Assembly: GCF_004565465.1 (NCBI RefSeq)
Contig: NZ_SRHY01000021.1
Span: 1 to 52,442 of the forward strand
Length of the DNA stretch: 52,442 nucleotides
From: Lentibacillus salicampi
GTDB taxonomy: Bacteria; Bacillota; Bacilli; Bacillales; Amphibacillaceae
Direction: 5' to 3'
The notes beneath the pieces were generated by a model that was not told the origin of the DNA, did not search any database, and worked only from the letters and a program-made list of their open reading frames with translations. Positions 9,284-17,860 of the stretch are shown piece by piece. Position 1 is the stretch's first letter; each line of letters starts with the position of its first letter. A program made the translations under genes and the position numbers.

Positions 9284-9756
9284 GGTGGATGCGAGAGTAT
9301 CAATGGTGGAGGCGCGGACATCGAAGGTGGGGTAGCGGATATCAACGGTAGGGGCGCGAACATCGAAGGTAGGAGCGAGGGTATCAATGGTAGAGGCGCG
9401 AACATCGATGGTGGGGCAGCGGATATCAACGGTAGAAGCACGAACATCGATGGTATAGGAGCGTTTATCAACGGTGGAGGCGCAAACATCACCGGTAGGA
9501 GCGTCAGCATCAACGGTGGGGGCGCGAACATCGAAGGTTGGAGCGAGAGTATCAACGGTAGAAGCACGAACATCGATGGTATAGGAGCGTTTATCAACGG
9601 TGGAGGCGCAAACATCACCGGTAGGAGCGTCAGCATCAACGGTAGGAGCGCAAACATCGAAGGTAGGAGCGAGCGTATCGACGGTAGGAGCGCGGACATC
9701 AACGGTGGGCGAGCAAACATCACCGGTAGGTACGCCAACATCAACGGGAGAACCCG
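9284..9756. repeat. 21-bp-period repeat array B (22 units, different unit)
   Basis: Cores of the form ATC-RAY-GGTRGRRGCG recur every 21 bp from 9299 to 9740. The unit sequence is unrelated to the CTCG arrays, but the period is the same. A block of units beginning at 9431 is repeated almost exactly at 9557, 126 bp (six units) later, which points to a fairly recent multi-unit duplication. Frames on both strands are open because of the period. No ribosome site supports a gene. The array fills the gap between glcD and the FAH-family gene. Confidence 0.92.
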
Positions 9757-9786
9757 GCCCACTTCATTTTAAAGGGAGTTGATACA

Positions 9787-10572
9787 ATGAAATTCATCCG
9801 GTTTAAGCCGAAGAACAGTCAAACCATTTTACAGGGGATCGTAACAGATATGGGATTTAAGCCAATTGCAGGCGATATGTTCACCGGCGATTGGGAAGTG
9901 ACTGGGAACTTTTATACGGCGGACAGCATCAAGATTTTGGAACCGCTTACACCAAGGCATGTGATTGGCATTGGGGCGAACTATGTTGCGGAACCGAATG
10001 ATTTACCCGCGAAAGTGCCTGATTTGCCGGTGTTTTTTTACAAACCGGTTTCGTCGGTGATTGGTGGCGGTAAGCCGATTGTGATACCGGAGGGAACCAG
10101 CGAGGTGAAATTTGAGTCCGAACTGGCAGTGGTGATGGGGAAACGTGCCAGCGATCTGTCCGAGGAAGAAGTGACGGATTATATTTTCGGCTACACCGTG
10201 GCAAATGACGTGACGGCACCAAAGTTTTTCCATGACGACGGGCACTGGACGGTGGGCAAGTCATTCGACACGTTTACACCACTCGGCCCCTGTATCGAAA
10301 CCGACTTTAATCCCGACGGCGCACGCGTTGAAGCCTATTTGAATGGTGAAAAAAAGCAGGATAGCCCGACAGCGAACATGATTGTGCCAATGCGTAAAAT
10401 GGTCGCTTATTTATCAAGCGTGATGACTCTGGAGGCAGGCGACGTGATTTTAACCGGCAGTCCGCTTGGGGCGGAAATGATAACAGACGACGATTACATT
10501 ATTTGCAGCGTTAAGGGCATCGGTGATCTGCAGAATCCGGTTGTGCAAAAGGTAAGTGCGCGTTCACGGTAA
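9787..10572 (+). CDS. Fumarylacetoacetate hydrolase family protein
   Basis: This is a 261-residue FAH-superfamily enzyme. These metal-dependent enzymes cleave, hydrate or decarboxylate 2-oxo acids (fumarylpyruvate or acylpyruvate hydrolases, 2-oxo-dienoate hydratases, FAHD1-type oxaloacetate decarboxylases). The metal-binding acidic residues are visible in KFESELAVVMG (about residues 99-109) and the following NDVTAP (about 140), and the family motif TGSPLG lies near 225. The ATG has an AAAGGGAG site. Placement between glycolate oxidase and the permease suggests it acts on a product of the pathway, such as oxaloacetate, but the substrate cannot be read from sequence. Confidence 0.85.
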   Translation: MKFIRFKPKNSQTILQGIVTDMGFKPIAGDMFTGDWEVTGNFYTADSIKILEPLTPRHVIGIGANYVAEPNDLPAKVPDLPVFFYKPVSSVIGGGKPIVIPEGTSEVKFESELAVVMGKRASDLSEEEVTDYIFGYTVANDVTAPKFFHDDGHWTVGKSFDTFTPLGPCIETDFNPDGARVEAYLNGEKKQDSPTANMIVPMRKMVAYLSSVMTLEAGDVILTGSPLGAEMITDDDYIICSVKGIGDLQNPVVQKVSARSR

Positions 10573-10585
10573 ATTCGGCCGATAT

Positions 10586-10607
10586 GCGTTCAGCTATGCA
10601 TGAACGC
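10586..10607 (+). repeat. Small hairpin between the FAH gene and the permease
   Basis: The arms GCGTTCA (10586-10592) and TGAACGC (10601-10607) are perfectly complementary. No T tract follows, so this is not a clear terminator. It may be a weak attenuator before the TTG-started permease gene. Confidence 0.4.
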
Positions 10608-10654
10608 CAAATTTCCGTTTGCGATATTAAAATTTAGTAAGGGAGGAATTCACC

Positions 10655-12418
10655 TTGGGAACTGGAACTTTAGCTTTTCTTGCTTTGCTTCCGATCATTG
10701 CTGTTGCTGTGTTTTTGGTAGGTCTTAAATGGCCTGCAAGTAAAGCCATGCCGATCTCCTACATTGTGGCGGTTCTCTTGGCACTTTTCGTCTGGGACGT
10801 GACATTCCCGAAGGTCGCTGCTGCTTCTGTCAACGGTCTGGTTGTTGCTGTGACGCTATTATTCATTATTTTCGGTGCGATCCTGCTGTTGAACACCTTA
10901 CAGGAAAGTGGCGGACTGCACACGATTCGCCGCGGTTTTACAGATATCACGCCGGACCGTCGCATTCAGGTCATCATCATCGCATGGCTTTTCGGATCAT
11001 TTATTGAGGGGACTGCTGGGTTTGGAACTCCGGCAGCTGTTGCTGTGCCACTGATGGTCGGGCTCGGCTTCCCCGCGATGGCGGCGGTTGTCTCTGGGAT
11101 GGTGATTCAGAGTACGCCCGTCTCATTCGGTGCAGTCGGGACGCCGATCGTTGTCGGGGTAGGCACGGGGGTTGAGCCGCTAAGTCAAATCACAGACGTT
11201 TCAAGTTTCGTATTCGGTCTCGCCGGCAAAATCGCTCTGCTCCACACGCTTGCCGGTATACTGGTTCCGTTGTTTTTAGTTGCGCTTCTCACACGGTTTT
11301 TTGGAAAAAATAAATCGTTCAGTGAAGGGCTTCAAGTGTGGAAGTTCGCGATTTTCGCCGCGCTTTCCATGACACTTCCATACTTATTGGTCGCCTACAC
11401 GATGGGACCGGAATTCCCGGCTATGTTCGGTGGTTTGATTGGGCTCGCGATCGTCGTGCCAGCAGCGAAAAAAGGTTTCTTAATGCCGGAAGAAGGTGAA
11501 GAATGGGATTTCGAACCAAAAGACCGCTGGGATCCGCTTTGGAATGGGAAGGTCGAGCTGAAGCACCATGATGTCAATGCCGGAAAAATCAGCATGTGGC
11601 GCGCATGGGCACCATATGTTTTAATTGCACTCCTGCTGATTATTTCAAGATTGACCCCACTTGGTGAATGGATGCAGGCTGCGATTATACGGATTCCGAA
11701 TCTATTTGGAACGGAAATCACAGCCGAATGGGAGATTCTCTATTCACCAGGTTTCATTTTTATCGTCGTAGCCGTTCTGACATACTTTATCCACGGCATG
11801 AAGGGCCACGAATTTGTCACCGCCTGGAAAGATTCGGCTAAAAACATGATAGCAGCCAGTACGGCATTGGTTTTTACGGTGCCAATGGTGCAGGTCTTCC
11901 TGAACACGGATGGCGGGGCAGCAGGCTTTCAGGAGATGCCGCTCGTTCTCGCTGAAGCCGCTGCTGATTTGGGCGGCGAACTCTATCCGTTTTTTGCCAC
12001 ATTCATCGGCGGACTTGGCGCATTTGTAGCCGGCAGTAATACGATCAGCAATATGATGTTTTCGTATTTCCAGTTCGGGGTCGGTGAAAATATCGGGGCA
12101 AGTGCAACGTGGATGGTTGCGCTTCAGGCGGTCGGCGGAGCAGCTGGCAACATGATCTGTGTGCATAACGTTGTGGCTGCATCTGCCGTTGTCGGACTTG
12201 TCGGCAAGGAAGGCCACGTCATCCGGAAAACGTTGATCCCTTTTGCCTATTACGCGCTTCTGGCCGGTTCAATCGGCTATTCCATCATGTGGACAGCCGA
12301 TAAAGGCATCTTCAACATCGGCTCGATTATGGCTATGATCATCTGGGCCATCGCCATTTACATTGTTGCGACGAACAAAAAGCGTTTGTCGGCACTAGAT
12401 CGGAAAAATATTGCCTGA
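10655..12418 (+). CDS. L-lactate/glycolate permease (LctP family)
   Basis: This is a 587-residue integral membrane protein of the lactate permease family, with roughly a dozen hydrophobic segments and the conserved [13 protein letters not shown] motif near residue 110. Members (LldP, GlcA) import lactate or glycolate by proton symport. Its place at the end of the glycolate oxidase locus favours glycolate or both substrates. The start is a TTG with GGGAGG 8 bases upstream; no better in-frame ATG exists near it. A rho-independent terminator follows, marking the end of the locus. Confidence 0.93.
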   Translation: MGTGTLAFLALLPIIAVAVFLVGLKWPASKAMPISYIVAVLLALFVWDVTFPKVAAASVNGLVVAVTLLFIIFGAILLLNTLQESGGLHTIRRGFTDITPDRRIQVIIIAWLFGSFIEGTAGFGTPAAVAVPLMVGLGFPAMAAVVSGMVIQSTPVSFGAVGTPIVVGVGTGVEPLSQITDVSSFVFGLAGKIALLHTLAGILVPLFLVALLTRFFGKNKSFSEGLQVWKFAIFAALSMTLPYLLVAYTMGPEFPAMFGGLIGLAIVVPAAKKGFLMPEEGEEWDFEPKDRWDPLWNGKVELKHHDVNAGKISMWRAWAPYVLIALLLIISRLTPLGEWMQAAIIRIPNLFGTEITAEWEILYSPGFIFIVVAVLTYFIHGMKGHEFVTAWKDSAKNMIAASTALVFTVPMVQVFLNTDGGAAGFQEMPLVLAEAAADLGGELYPFFATFIGGLGAFVAGSNTISNMMFSYFQFGVGENIGASATWMVALQAVGGAAGNMICVHNVVAASAVVGLVGKEGHVIRKTLIPFAYYALLAGSIGYSIMWTADKGIFNIGSIMAMIIWAIAIYIVATNKKRLSALDRKNIA

Positions 12419-12435
12419 TGTTTTGCTATAGAGAG

Positions 12436-12474
12436 ATGCAGCCCTGTCCGTCTGGATGGGGCTGCATTTATTTT
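12436..12474 (+). terminator. Rho-independent terminator after the permease
   Basis: The arms ATGCAGCCC and GGGCTGCAT form a 9-bp stem (12436-12466), followed by TTATTTT. It closes the glycolate locus just upstream of repeat array C. Confidence 0.85.
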
Positions 12475-12502
12475 GAAGAGGCGGGGCCAAGGGCGGTTCT
12501 TT

Positions 12503-12690
12503 GGTCGAGCGGCGGGTAGAAGGAATCGAGCGGGAAACGGGAAAAATCGAGCGAGAAGGAGGTCAAATCGAGCGAGGAGCAGAGGGAATCGAGCGGGAAA
12601 CGGGCCAAATCGAGCGGGCCCCGCCCCAACGTGTGCAGGAAGTTCACAAACTCATGCGAGCGCCACCCCCAACTCATGCAAGCCCCGCCT
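12503..12690. repeat. 21-bp-period repeat array C (9 units)
   Basis: TCGAGCG cores occur at 12505 and then every 21 bp to 12652, with a final unit at 12674, a 22-bp step. The last units change to CTCATGC and GTGTGC variants. The single-base offset breaks any reading frame. The array follows the permease terminator directly. Confidence 0.88.
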
Positions 12691-12766
12691 TTGGTCCTCA
12701 ATAAGCAGTGCGTAAAGTACTAGGCATAATGATTTATAAAATATAGAAAATTTGCAAAAACCAGTC

Positions 12767-12810
12767 AAAAGTTATATAGACGGGCGTGCGTTAACTTGAT
12801 AATCTAAATA
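12767..12810 (+). promoter_or_regulatory. Element shared by both FIMAH/TasA loci (copy 1)
   Basis: AGTTATATAGAC, then 10 variable bases, then TAACTTGATAATCTA. The same halves with the same 10-base spacing occur at 23794-23834, upstream of the tapA-like gene. The halves contain AGTTA/TAACT and TAGA/TCTA complements. It lies about 180 bases before the nagZ-like start, in an otherwise gene-free leader. It is likely a promoter or operator, but no known sigma factor or regulator consensus fits clearly. Confidence 0.6.
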
Positions 12811-12867
12811 CAACAACATTCACCATCGTTTTACAAGAGGTGGTCAGATCCCCCAAATCCGTCCATG

Positions 12868-12901
12868 AAAAGTCTAATCTTAGTCTCCAAGATTAGATTT
12901 T
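12868..12901 (+). terminator. Hairpin in the nagZ leader (possible attenuator)
   Basis: The arms TCTAATCTT (12873-12881) and AAGATTAGA (12889-12897) are perfectly complementary with a 7-base loop, flanked by AAAA before and TTTT after. The shape is that of a weak intrinsic terminator inside the 5' leader, between the shared element and the start codon, so transcription could be attenuated here. Confidence 0.5.
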
Positions 12902-12988
12902 ACCCATATATGCAAATCAGGTTCATAAAAGAAGGAGGTGAGGTGTCACGGTGGTTTCGCAAAAATCTATCATATGGGAGGCGTAAGA

Positions 12989-15010
12989 ATGAAAAATCGT
13001 CATTTGTTGTCAACTCTTTCGTTGCTGTTGGTTTTGGCGCTTATTTTTCCGGCTTATACATTTGCGGACAGTCATGATAGCAAACAAGATTTTATCCACG
13101 AAAAGATGGAAAACATGACACTTGAGGAAAAAGTCGGACAGTTATTTGTCGTCCATGTTTATGGAAAAACCCCAACGGATCCTGATTACGAGCAGACCAA
13201 TTTAAATAATAACCGTGGTGGAAAAAATTTCAAAGAAGTCATTGAAAATTATCATCCGGGTGGTGTGATTTATTTTAACTGGACCGATAATATCGGGACA
13301 CCTATTGATATGGCTCAAGTGAATGCGCTTTCGGATGGCTTGCAGGAGATTGCCATGGAACAGCAGAGCGAAATTCCTCTCTTTGTTTCAACCGATCAAG
13401 AGGGTGGCATTGTTCAACGCGTGACCAGTCCGGGTACTGTTTTTCCCGGCAATATGGCGCTTGGTGCGACGCGCTCTGAGGAGTATGCGGCCGCGTCGGC
13501 TGGTATTTTGGGTGAGGAACTGAGCAGTCTTGGGATTAATATGAACTATGCACCTGTTGCAGATGTGAATATCAACCCGGCAAACCCGGTGATCGGTGTC
13601 CGTTCGTTTGGTGAAAATCCTGATTTGGTGTCGCGTCTGACTGTGGCACAAGTAAACGCATACAAACAGCAAAACGTACTCGCAACAGCGAAACATTTTC
13701 CCGGCCACGGTGATACGGCTGTGGATTCCCATTACGGCTTGCCGATTATCAATCATGACCTGGAAACCTTGCATGAAGTGGATTTGAAGCCGTTTAAAGC
13801 AGCGATTGAAGCAGGTATTGATTCGATTATGACGGCGCATATTGTTGTGCCGGCATTGGACGATTCGGGGCTTCCGGCAACCCTGTCAAAACCGATTCTG
13901 ACCGATTTATTGCGCGAAGAAATGGGCTTTGACGGTCTGATTATCACGGACAGCCTTGGCATGTCCGGCGCCAATGTTGTACCGGAAGATCGTGTTGCGG
14001 TGGAAGCGTTTAAAGCCGGGAATGACGTTCTGTTAAACCCGCCTGATGTTGAATTGGCTCATAACAGCATGATGGAAGCGGTTGAAAACGGGGAGATCAC
14101 TGAAGAACGAATAGATGAGTCAGTCTACCGCATTTTAGAAGCGAAGATGGACAAGGGTCTTTTTGACGATCCATACACTGATCCGGACGCCATCGATAAT
14201 ATCGGTACGGACGATCATTTGCAGACGGCAGATGAGATTGCCGATAGGAGCATTACGCTAGTTAAAAATGAGAATGACGTGCTGCCGCTGAATGGTAACG
14301 ACGATGTGTTCATTACCGGGCCATCAGCTGCGAAACCCGATTTGCTATCGGATCAGTTAACTGAAAAAGGAATTGAAGCAAACAGTTTTGCAACAGGGAC
14401 AAGCCCGACTGATGGCGAAATCGAGGAAGCTGTCGCGAATGCTGAAGATGCTGAAAAAGTAGTGGTCACAACATATACTGCTAACACCAATGCGGCACAG
14501 GAGGAACTGGTGCACGCGCTTGAGGCGGCAGGAAAACCGGTTGTTGTGGCAGCGATCCGGAACCCCTATGATCTCATGGTTTTCCCGGAAGTCGATGCTT
14601 ACTTAGCCACATACGGTTTTCAGGATGTGTCAGTGAAAGCACTGGCAAACGTCATCTCTGGTGATGTCAACCCATCCGGCAAGCTTCCAGTGACCATCCC
14701 GGACATGTATGACGAGGGCCACGGACTGGATTATGTGGACACGCCACTGAGTGCTGACGGTATGCAAACACTCGTAGAAAGCCTGGCGGAAGCGGGAGAA
14801 ATCGAGGGTGAGCGAACAGCACGCTCCATCACAATGCATTTAACGTCCGTGAACCATTTTGAAAAAAATGATTCAGCCGAAAAAGTCATCAAACACATGA
14901 ACCGTTTCAAACAATTGCTCGATCATCACAAAGCGGGCGGAGCGATCTCAGCGAAAGCGCACAGCTACCTGATAACGGAAACCGACCGCTTGATTGAAAA
15001 ATGGTCATAA
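12989..15010 (+). CDS. Secreted NagZ-like beta-N-acetylglucosaminidase (GH3) with C-terminal FIMAH domain
   Basis: This is a 673-residue exported glycoside hydrolase family 3 enzyme. A signal peptide covers residues 1-25. The catalytic barrel carries KHFPGHGDTAVDSH (about 234-247), which holds the Asp-His pair typical of NagZ, and the nucleophile Asp in ITDSLGM (about 321). A GH3 C-terminal domain follows, then a FIMAH-type domain (about 590-673). NagZ enzymes remove GlcNAc from peptidoglycan fragments; the Gram-positive type acts outside the cell. The start at 12989 has GGGAGG 7 bases upstream; an in-frame extension to 12938 has no proper ribosome site. It heads a locus with NamZ-like and AmiE-like partners. 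Confidence 0.9.
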   Translation: MKNRHLLSTLSLLLVLALIFPAYTFADSHDSKQDFIHEKMENMTLEEKVGQLFVVHVYGKTPTDPDYEQTNLNNNRGGKNFKEVIENYHPGGVIYFNWTDNIGTPIDMAQVNALSDGLQEIAMEQQSEIPLFVSTDQEGGIVQRVTSPGTVFPGNMALGATRSEEYAAASAGILGEELSSLGINMNYAPVADVNINPANPVIGVRSFGENPDLVSRLTVAQVNAYKQQNVLATAKHFPGHGDTAVDSHYGLPIINHDLETLHEVDLKPFKAAIEAGIDSIMTAHIVVPALDDSGLPATLSKPILTDLLREEMGFDGLIITDSLGMSGANVVPEDRVAVEAFKAGNDVLLNPPDVELAHNSMMEAVENGEITEERIDESVYRILEAKMDKGLFDDPYTDPDAIDNIGTDDHLQTADEIADRSITLVKNENDVLPLNGNDDVFITGPSAAKPDLLSDQLTEKGIEANSFATGTSPTDGEIEEAVANAEDAEKVVVTTYTANTNAAQEELVHALEAAGKPVVVAAIRNPYDLMVFPEVDAYLATYGFQDVSVKALANVISGDVNPSGKLPVTIPDMYDEGHGLDYVDTPLSADGMQTLVESLAEAGEIEGERTARSITMHLTSVNHFEKNDSAEKVIKHMNRFKQLLDHHKAGGAISAKAHSYLITETDRLIEKWS

Positions 15011-15033
15011 AGGAGGCGCGGGATCTGCAAGGC

Positions 15034-15090
15034 GGGACATGGGGTCTGACCCCGTGTCCCATTGGGACAAAGGGTCAGACCCTGCGTCCC
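15034..15090. repeat. Two tandem GGGACA/TGTCCC palindromic repeats
   Basis: Two near-palindromes, at 15034-15060 and 15064-15090, each have arms of the form GGGACA..GGGTC and GACCC..GTCCC around a single central base. The same type recurs at 17805-17843, 24479-24512 and 47156-47182. They resemble REP-like intergenic hairpins common in Bacillaceae and probably end or stabilise the nagZ transcript. Confidence 0.75.
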
Positions 15091-15127
15091 ACCAGTCCCA
15101 AAAACACAATAACGCGTTTGTAATGCC

Positions 15128-15203
15128 TGTGGATATCCATTCTATAAGGCATTTCAATAAACAGTCCTTATCATAGGGGCAAAATTTCAAAGGAGGCGTT
15201 TGT
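15128..15203 (+). promoter_or_regulatory. Conserved leader of the first tasA-like gene
   Basis: About 75 bases before the tasA-like start align with the leader of the second tasA-like gene (24545-24616): GATATCCA-N-TCTAT, then GGCATTT-N-AATAAA, then AAATTT..AAAGGAGGCGTTTG. Both contain small dyads around the TATCCA core. This indicates shared control and a recent gene duplication that included the leader. Confidence 0.6.
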
Positions 15204-15791
15204 ATGGGTATTAAAAAGCAATTAGGCATGGGCGTCATGACGGCGGCACTTGGACTATCGTTAATCGGGGGAGGGACGTACGCGTATTTCAGCGACAACG
15301 AGACAACGAACAACACGTTTGCAGCCGGAACGCTTGATTTAGCAGTGGAACCGACCCAGGTGATTGAAGTCGACAATATTCAGCCAGGGGAATCGATGAC
15401 ACGGGATTTTGAGCTGCAAAACAACGGTTCATTGGATATTAATAAGGTGCTTTTGGAAACGGATTATTCCGTGATTGATGATCAGGGCGATAACACCGAT
15501 GACTTTGGAAATCATATTGAGGTAACATTTTTATACAACGCTGATCAGCTGAATGAAGTGGTTTATGAAACGACTTTGGCCGAGCTAAAAAATATGACAC
15601 CTGAAGCAGTCAACGAAGAAGTGTTCATGCCGATGCTCGGTGAAGACGGGCTTGAATCCGGTACAGGCGATGACCTCGTTGTTGAATTCGCTTTTGCCGA
15701 TAACGGTGAAGAGCAAAACCAATTCCAGGGTGACTCGTTAAATCTCGAGTGGACCTTTAATGCACAGCAAACAAATGGTGAAGATAACTGA
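15204..15791 (+). CDS. TasA/camelysin (CalY)-family protein 1
   Basis: This is a 195-residue member of the TasA/CalY family, which form fibres in the biofilm matrix of Bacillus. It shows the family N-terminus: GIKKQLGMG, a hydrophobic run, then YAYFSDNETTNNTFAAGTLDL, where cleavage by a SipW-type signal peptidase would be expected. The mature part is a jelly-roll-like acidic domain. AAAGGAGG precedes the ATG. It lies between the NagZ-like and NamZ-like genes and is followed by its own terminator. No sipW gene is visible in the window, so processing must rely on a peptidase encoded elsewhere. It is 80% or more similar to the second copy by eye. Confidence 0.88.
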   Translation: MGIKKQLGMGVMTAALGLSLIGGGTYAYFSDNETTNNTFAAGTLDLAVEPTQVIEVDNIQPGESMTRDFELQNNGSLDINKVLLETDYSVIDDQGDNTDDFGNHIEVTFLYNADQLNEVVYETTLAELKNMTPEAVNEEVFMPMLGEDGLESGTGDDLVVEFAFADNGEEQNQFQGDSLNLEWTFNAQQTNGEDN

Positions 15792-15809
15792 CAGACGTCT
15801 AAGACAAGA

Positions 15810-15834
15810 GAGGCAGGAATAACCTGCCTCTTTC
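15810..15834 (+). terminator. Terminator after tasA-like gene 1
   Basis: The arms GAGGCAGG (15810-15817) and CCTGCCTC (15823-15830) form a perfect 8-bp stem with a 5-base loop, followed by TTTC. An almost identical hairpin follows tasA-like gene 2. Confidence 0.8.
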
Positions 15835-15914
15835 ATGTCAGAAGCAAAAAATATTTTGAATGGAAGACTTGAATCAGTGACACGTGGGGGAACGGCCTCT
15901 TGTGGGGCGGCTTC

Positions 15915-16128
15915 AACTCGAGCGGGAGCGGCTGTGACTTGAGCGGGGGTGCTCTGAACTCGAGCGAGAGCGGCTGCCAACTCGAGCGAGCACGGCTGTG
16001 ACTCGAGCGAGGGTGCTCTGCACTCGAGCGAGAGCGGATGTGACTCGAGCGGGAGTGCTCTGAACTCGAGCGAGAGCGGCTGTGACTCGAGCGGGAGTGC
16101 CCCGAACTCGAGCGAGAGCAGCCTCAAC
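15915..16128. repeat. 21-bp-period repeat array D (10 units)
   Basis: CTCGAGC cores start at 15918 and recur every 21 bp to 16108, with one 22-bp step between 15960 and 15982. Units with CTCGAGCGAG alternate with CTCGAGCGGG, giving a 42-bp superperiod. The single-base insertion shifts all reading frames, which argues against coding. It lies between the tasA-like terminator and the namZ-like gene. Confidence 0.9.
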
Positions 16129-16284
16129 GCGACGTGCGCAGGGGGGACTGTAGCAGGGACGATTTTAGATCCAATTCCGACAGTATTTTATAAACATCGA
16201 TTAATGAACATGCACGGTCTGAACAGGGGGAGGTGCAGTCAATAGTACCTCCATACCAAAATATGAAAAAACGGAGGGATATCC

Positions 16285-17805
16285 ATGAAAAAATGGTCTT
16301 TTGCGACGCTGGTAGTCGTCTTCCTGATAGCCTTGATACCGGCGGCAGTGGCAGGTGATGGAACAGATGAGGCAAAAGAGCAGGAAAGCTTTTCGCCCGG
16401 TGTTGAAGTACTTTTAAATAAGCAATTGGATCAGCTGGAAGGGAAAAATGTCGGGTTGATCACGAATCCGACGGGGGTTGACCAGGAGTTAAACAGTATT
16501 GTCGATACACTGCACAACGATCAGGATGTGAACCTTGTTTCCTTGTACGGGCCGGAGCATGGGGTTCGTGGAAGTGAACAGGCCGGGGGCTATGTCGAAT
16601 TTTACATTGATGAACGAACAGGGCTGCCTGTCTACAGTCTGTATGGGGAAACGCGAAAACCGACACCGGAAATGCTTGAGGGCGTTGATGTTCTGCTGTT
16701 CGACATTCAGGATGTCGGCACGCGCTTTTACACGTACATTTACACGATGGCTTATGCGATGGAAGCTGCCGGGGAAAATGACATTGAATTCATGGTGCTC
16801 GACCGGCCGAATCCGATTGGCGGTGTCAACGTGGAGGGGCCTGTGCTTGATTCCGACTATTCCTCATTTGTCGGCTTATATCCGATCCCGCTCCGTCACG
16901 GTATGACGGTTGGCGAGTTGGCGTTGTTATTTAACGAGGAGTTTGACCTCAATGCTGATTTGTCAGTGGTCGAAATGGATGGATGGGAGCGTTGGATGGA
17001 CTATGATGACACCCCGCTTGAGTGGGTCTTGCCATCACCGAATATGCCAACGCTTGATACAGCCAATGTTTATTCAGGTGCTGCCTTGATTGAAGGGACG
17101 AATGTGTCGGAAGGACGTGGCACAACTAAACCGTTTGAACTGATTGGTGCGCCGTTCATTGACGGTACCGATCTTGCAGAAGCGTTGAATGATGCCGGGT
17201 TGTCAGGCGTCCAATTCCGATCGGCGTATTTTACACCGCAGTTTTCCAAACATGCCGGCGAGCTGTCCGGGGGCGTGGAAATTCATATTAAAGACAAAGG
17301 CGCTTATCAGCCTGTCAAAACCGGGCTGACTATTGTGAAAACCATTCATGATATGTATCCGGATGATTTTGCCTTCCGTGCCGAGAACAGTGCGGGTGTC
17401 TCATTTTTCGATAACCTGATCGGCAATGGCTGGGTACGTGAAGAAATTAAAAATGGCACATCGGTTGACGCAATCGTCGCGCAATGGCAGGAAGGTTTGG
17501 ACGATTTTAAAGATGTACGACGCGATTATTTGCTGTACACGACAAGCACCCAGGAGATAATCGACATGGTGGAACAGTTTGAAGCGGAAGGGGCGTTTGC
17601 CGATGATGAAGCCGTTCGTGCGTTAACGATGCACTTGACAGCCGTAGACCGCTTTGAACAAAGTGAATCTGCAGATAAAGTGGCCAAACATATACGAAGT
17701 TTTCGTCTGCTGCTTGATCATCAGCTGGACAATGAGCAAATCTCAGATGAAGCGTATGAGGCGTTGAAACATAAGACGGAATCGATGATCGGACAATGGG
17801 GATAA
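16285..17805 (+). CDS. Secreted NamZ-like exo-beta-N-acetylmuramidase (DUF1343/GH171) with FIMAH domain
   Basis: This is a 506-residue exported protein of the DUF1343 family, shown in Bacillus subtilis (NamZ, formerly YbbC) to release MurNAc from the non-reducing end of peptidoglycan chains. A signal peptide covers residues 1-23. Family motifs are visible: GLITNPTG near 55, YGPEHGVRG near 90, FDIQDVGTRFYTY near 145 and LDRPNPIGG near 172. Residues from about 423 to the end form a FIMAH-type domain with MHLTAV and KHIRSFRLLLDHQ. The ATG follows an ACGGAGGG site. In B. subtilis namZ, nagZ and amiE are adjacent; the same trio occurs here. Confidence 0.9.
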   Translation: MKKWSFATLVVVFLIALIPAAVAGDGTDEAKEQESFSPGVEVLLNKQLDQLEGKNVGLITNPTGVDQELNSIVDTLHNDQDVNLVSLYGPEHGVRGSEQAGGYVEFYIDERTGLPVYSLYGETRKPTPEMLEGVDVLLFDIQDVGTRFYTYIYTMAYAMEAAGENDIEFMVLDRPNPIGGVNVEGPVLDSDYSSFVGLYPIPLRHGMTVGELALLFNEEFDLNADLSVVEMDGWERWMDYDDTPLEWVLPSPNMPTLDTANVYSGAALIEGTNVSEGRGTTKPFELIGAPFIDGTDLAEALNDAGLSGVQFRSAYFTPQFSKHAGELSGGVEIHIKDKGAYQPVKTGLTIVKTIHDMYPDDFAFRAENSAGVSFFDNLIGNGWVREEIKNGTSVDAIVAQWQEGLDDFKDVRRDYLLYTTSTQEIIDMVEQFEAEGAFADDEAVRALTMHLTAVDRFEQSESADKVAKHIRSFRLLLDHQLDNEQISDEAYEALKHKTESMIGQWG

Positions 17806-17843
17806 AAAAGTGGGACAAAGGGTCAGACCCTCTGTCCCACTTT
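17805..17843. terminator. GGGACA/TGTCCC palindrome after the namZ-like gene
   Basis: The near-palindrome AAAGTGGGACA..GGGTC, A, GACCC..TGTCCCACTTT has about 15 paired bases per arm. It starts at the stop codon of the namZ-like gene and ends before the ribosome site of the next gene. It belongs to the same hairpin family as 15034-15090 and could end transcription in both directions. Confidence 0.65.
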
Positions 17844-17860
17844 AGAGAGGAGAAACAGAT

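Noticed and set aside
8917..9762. Long leftward open frame of Leu/Pro/Met-rich repeats over array B and the glcD 3' end
   Set aside because: It is the antisense shadow of array B continuing into glcD; no start signal, and the composition follows from the repeat unit.
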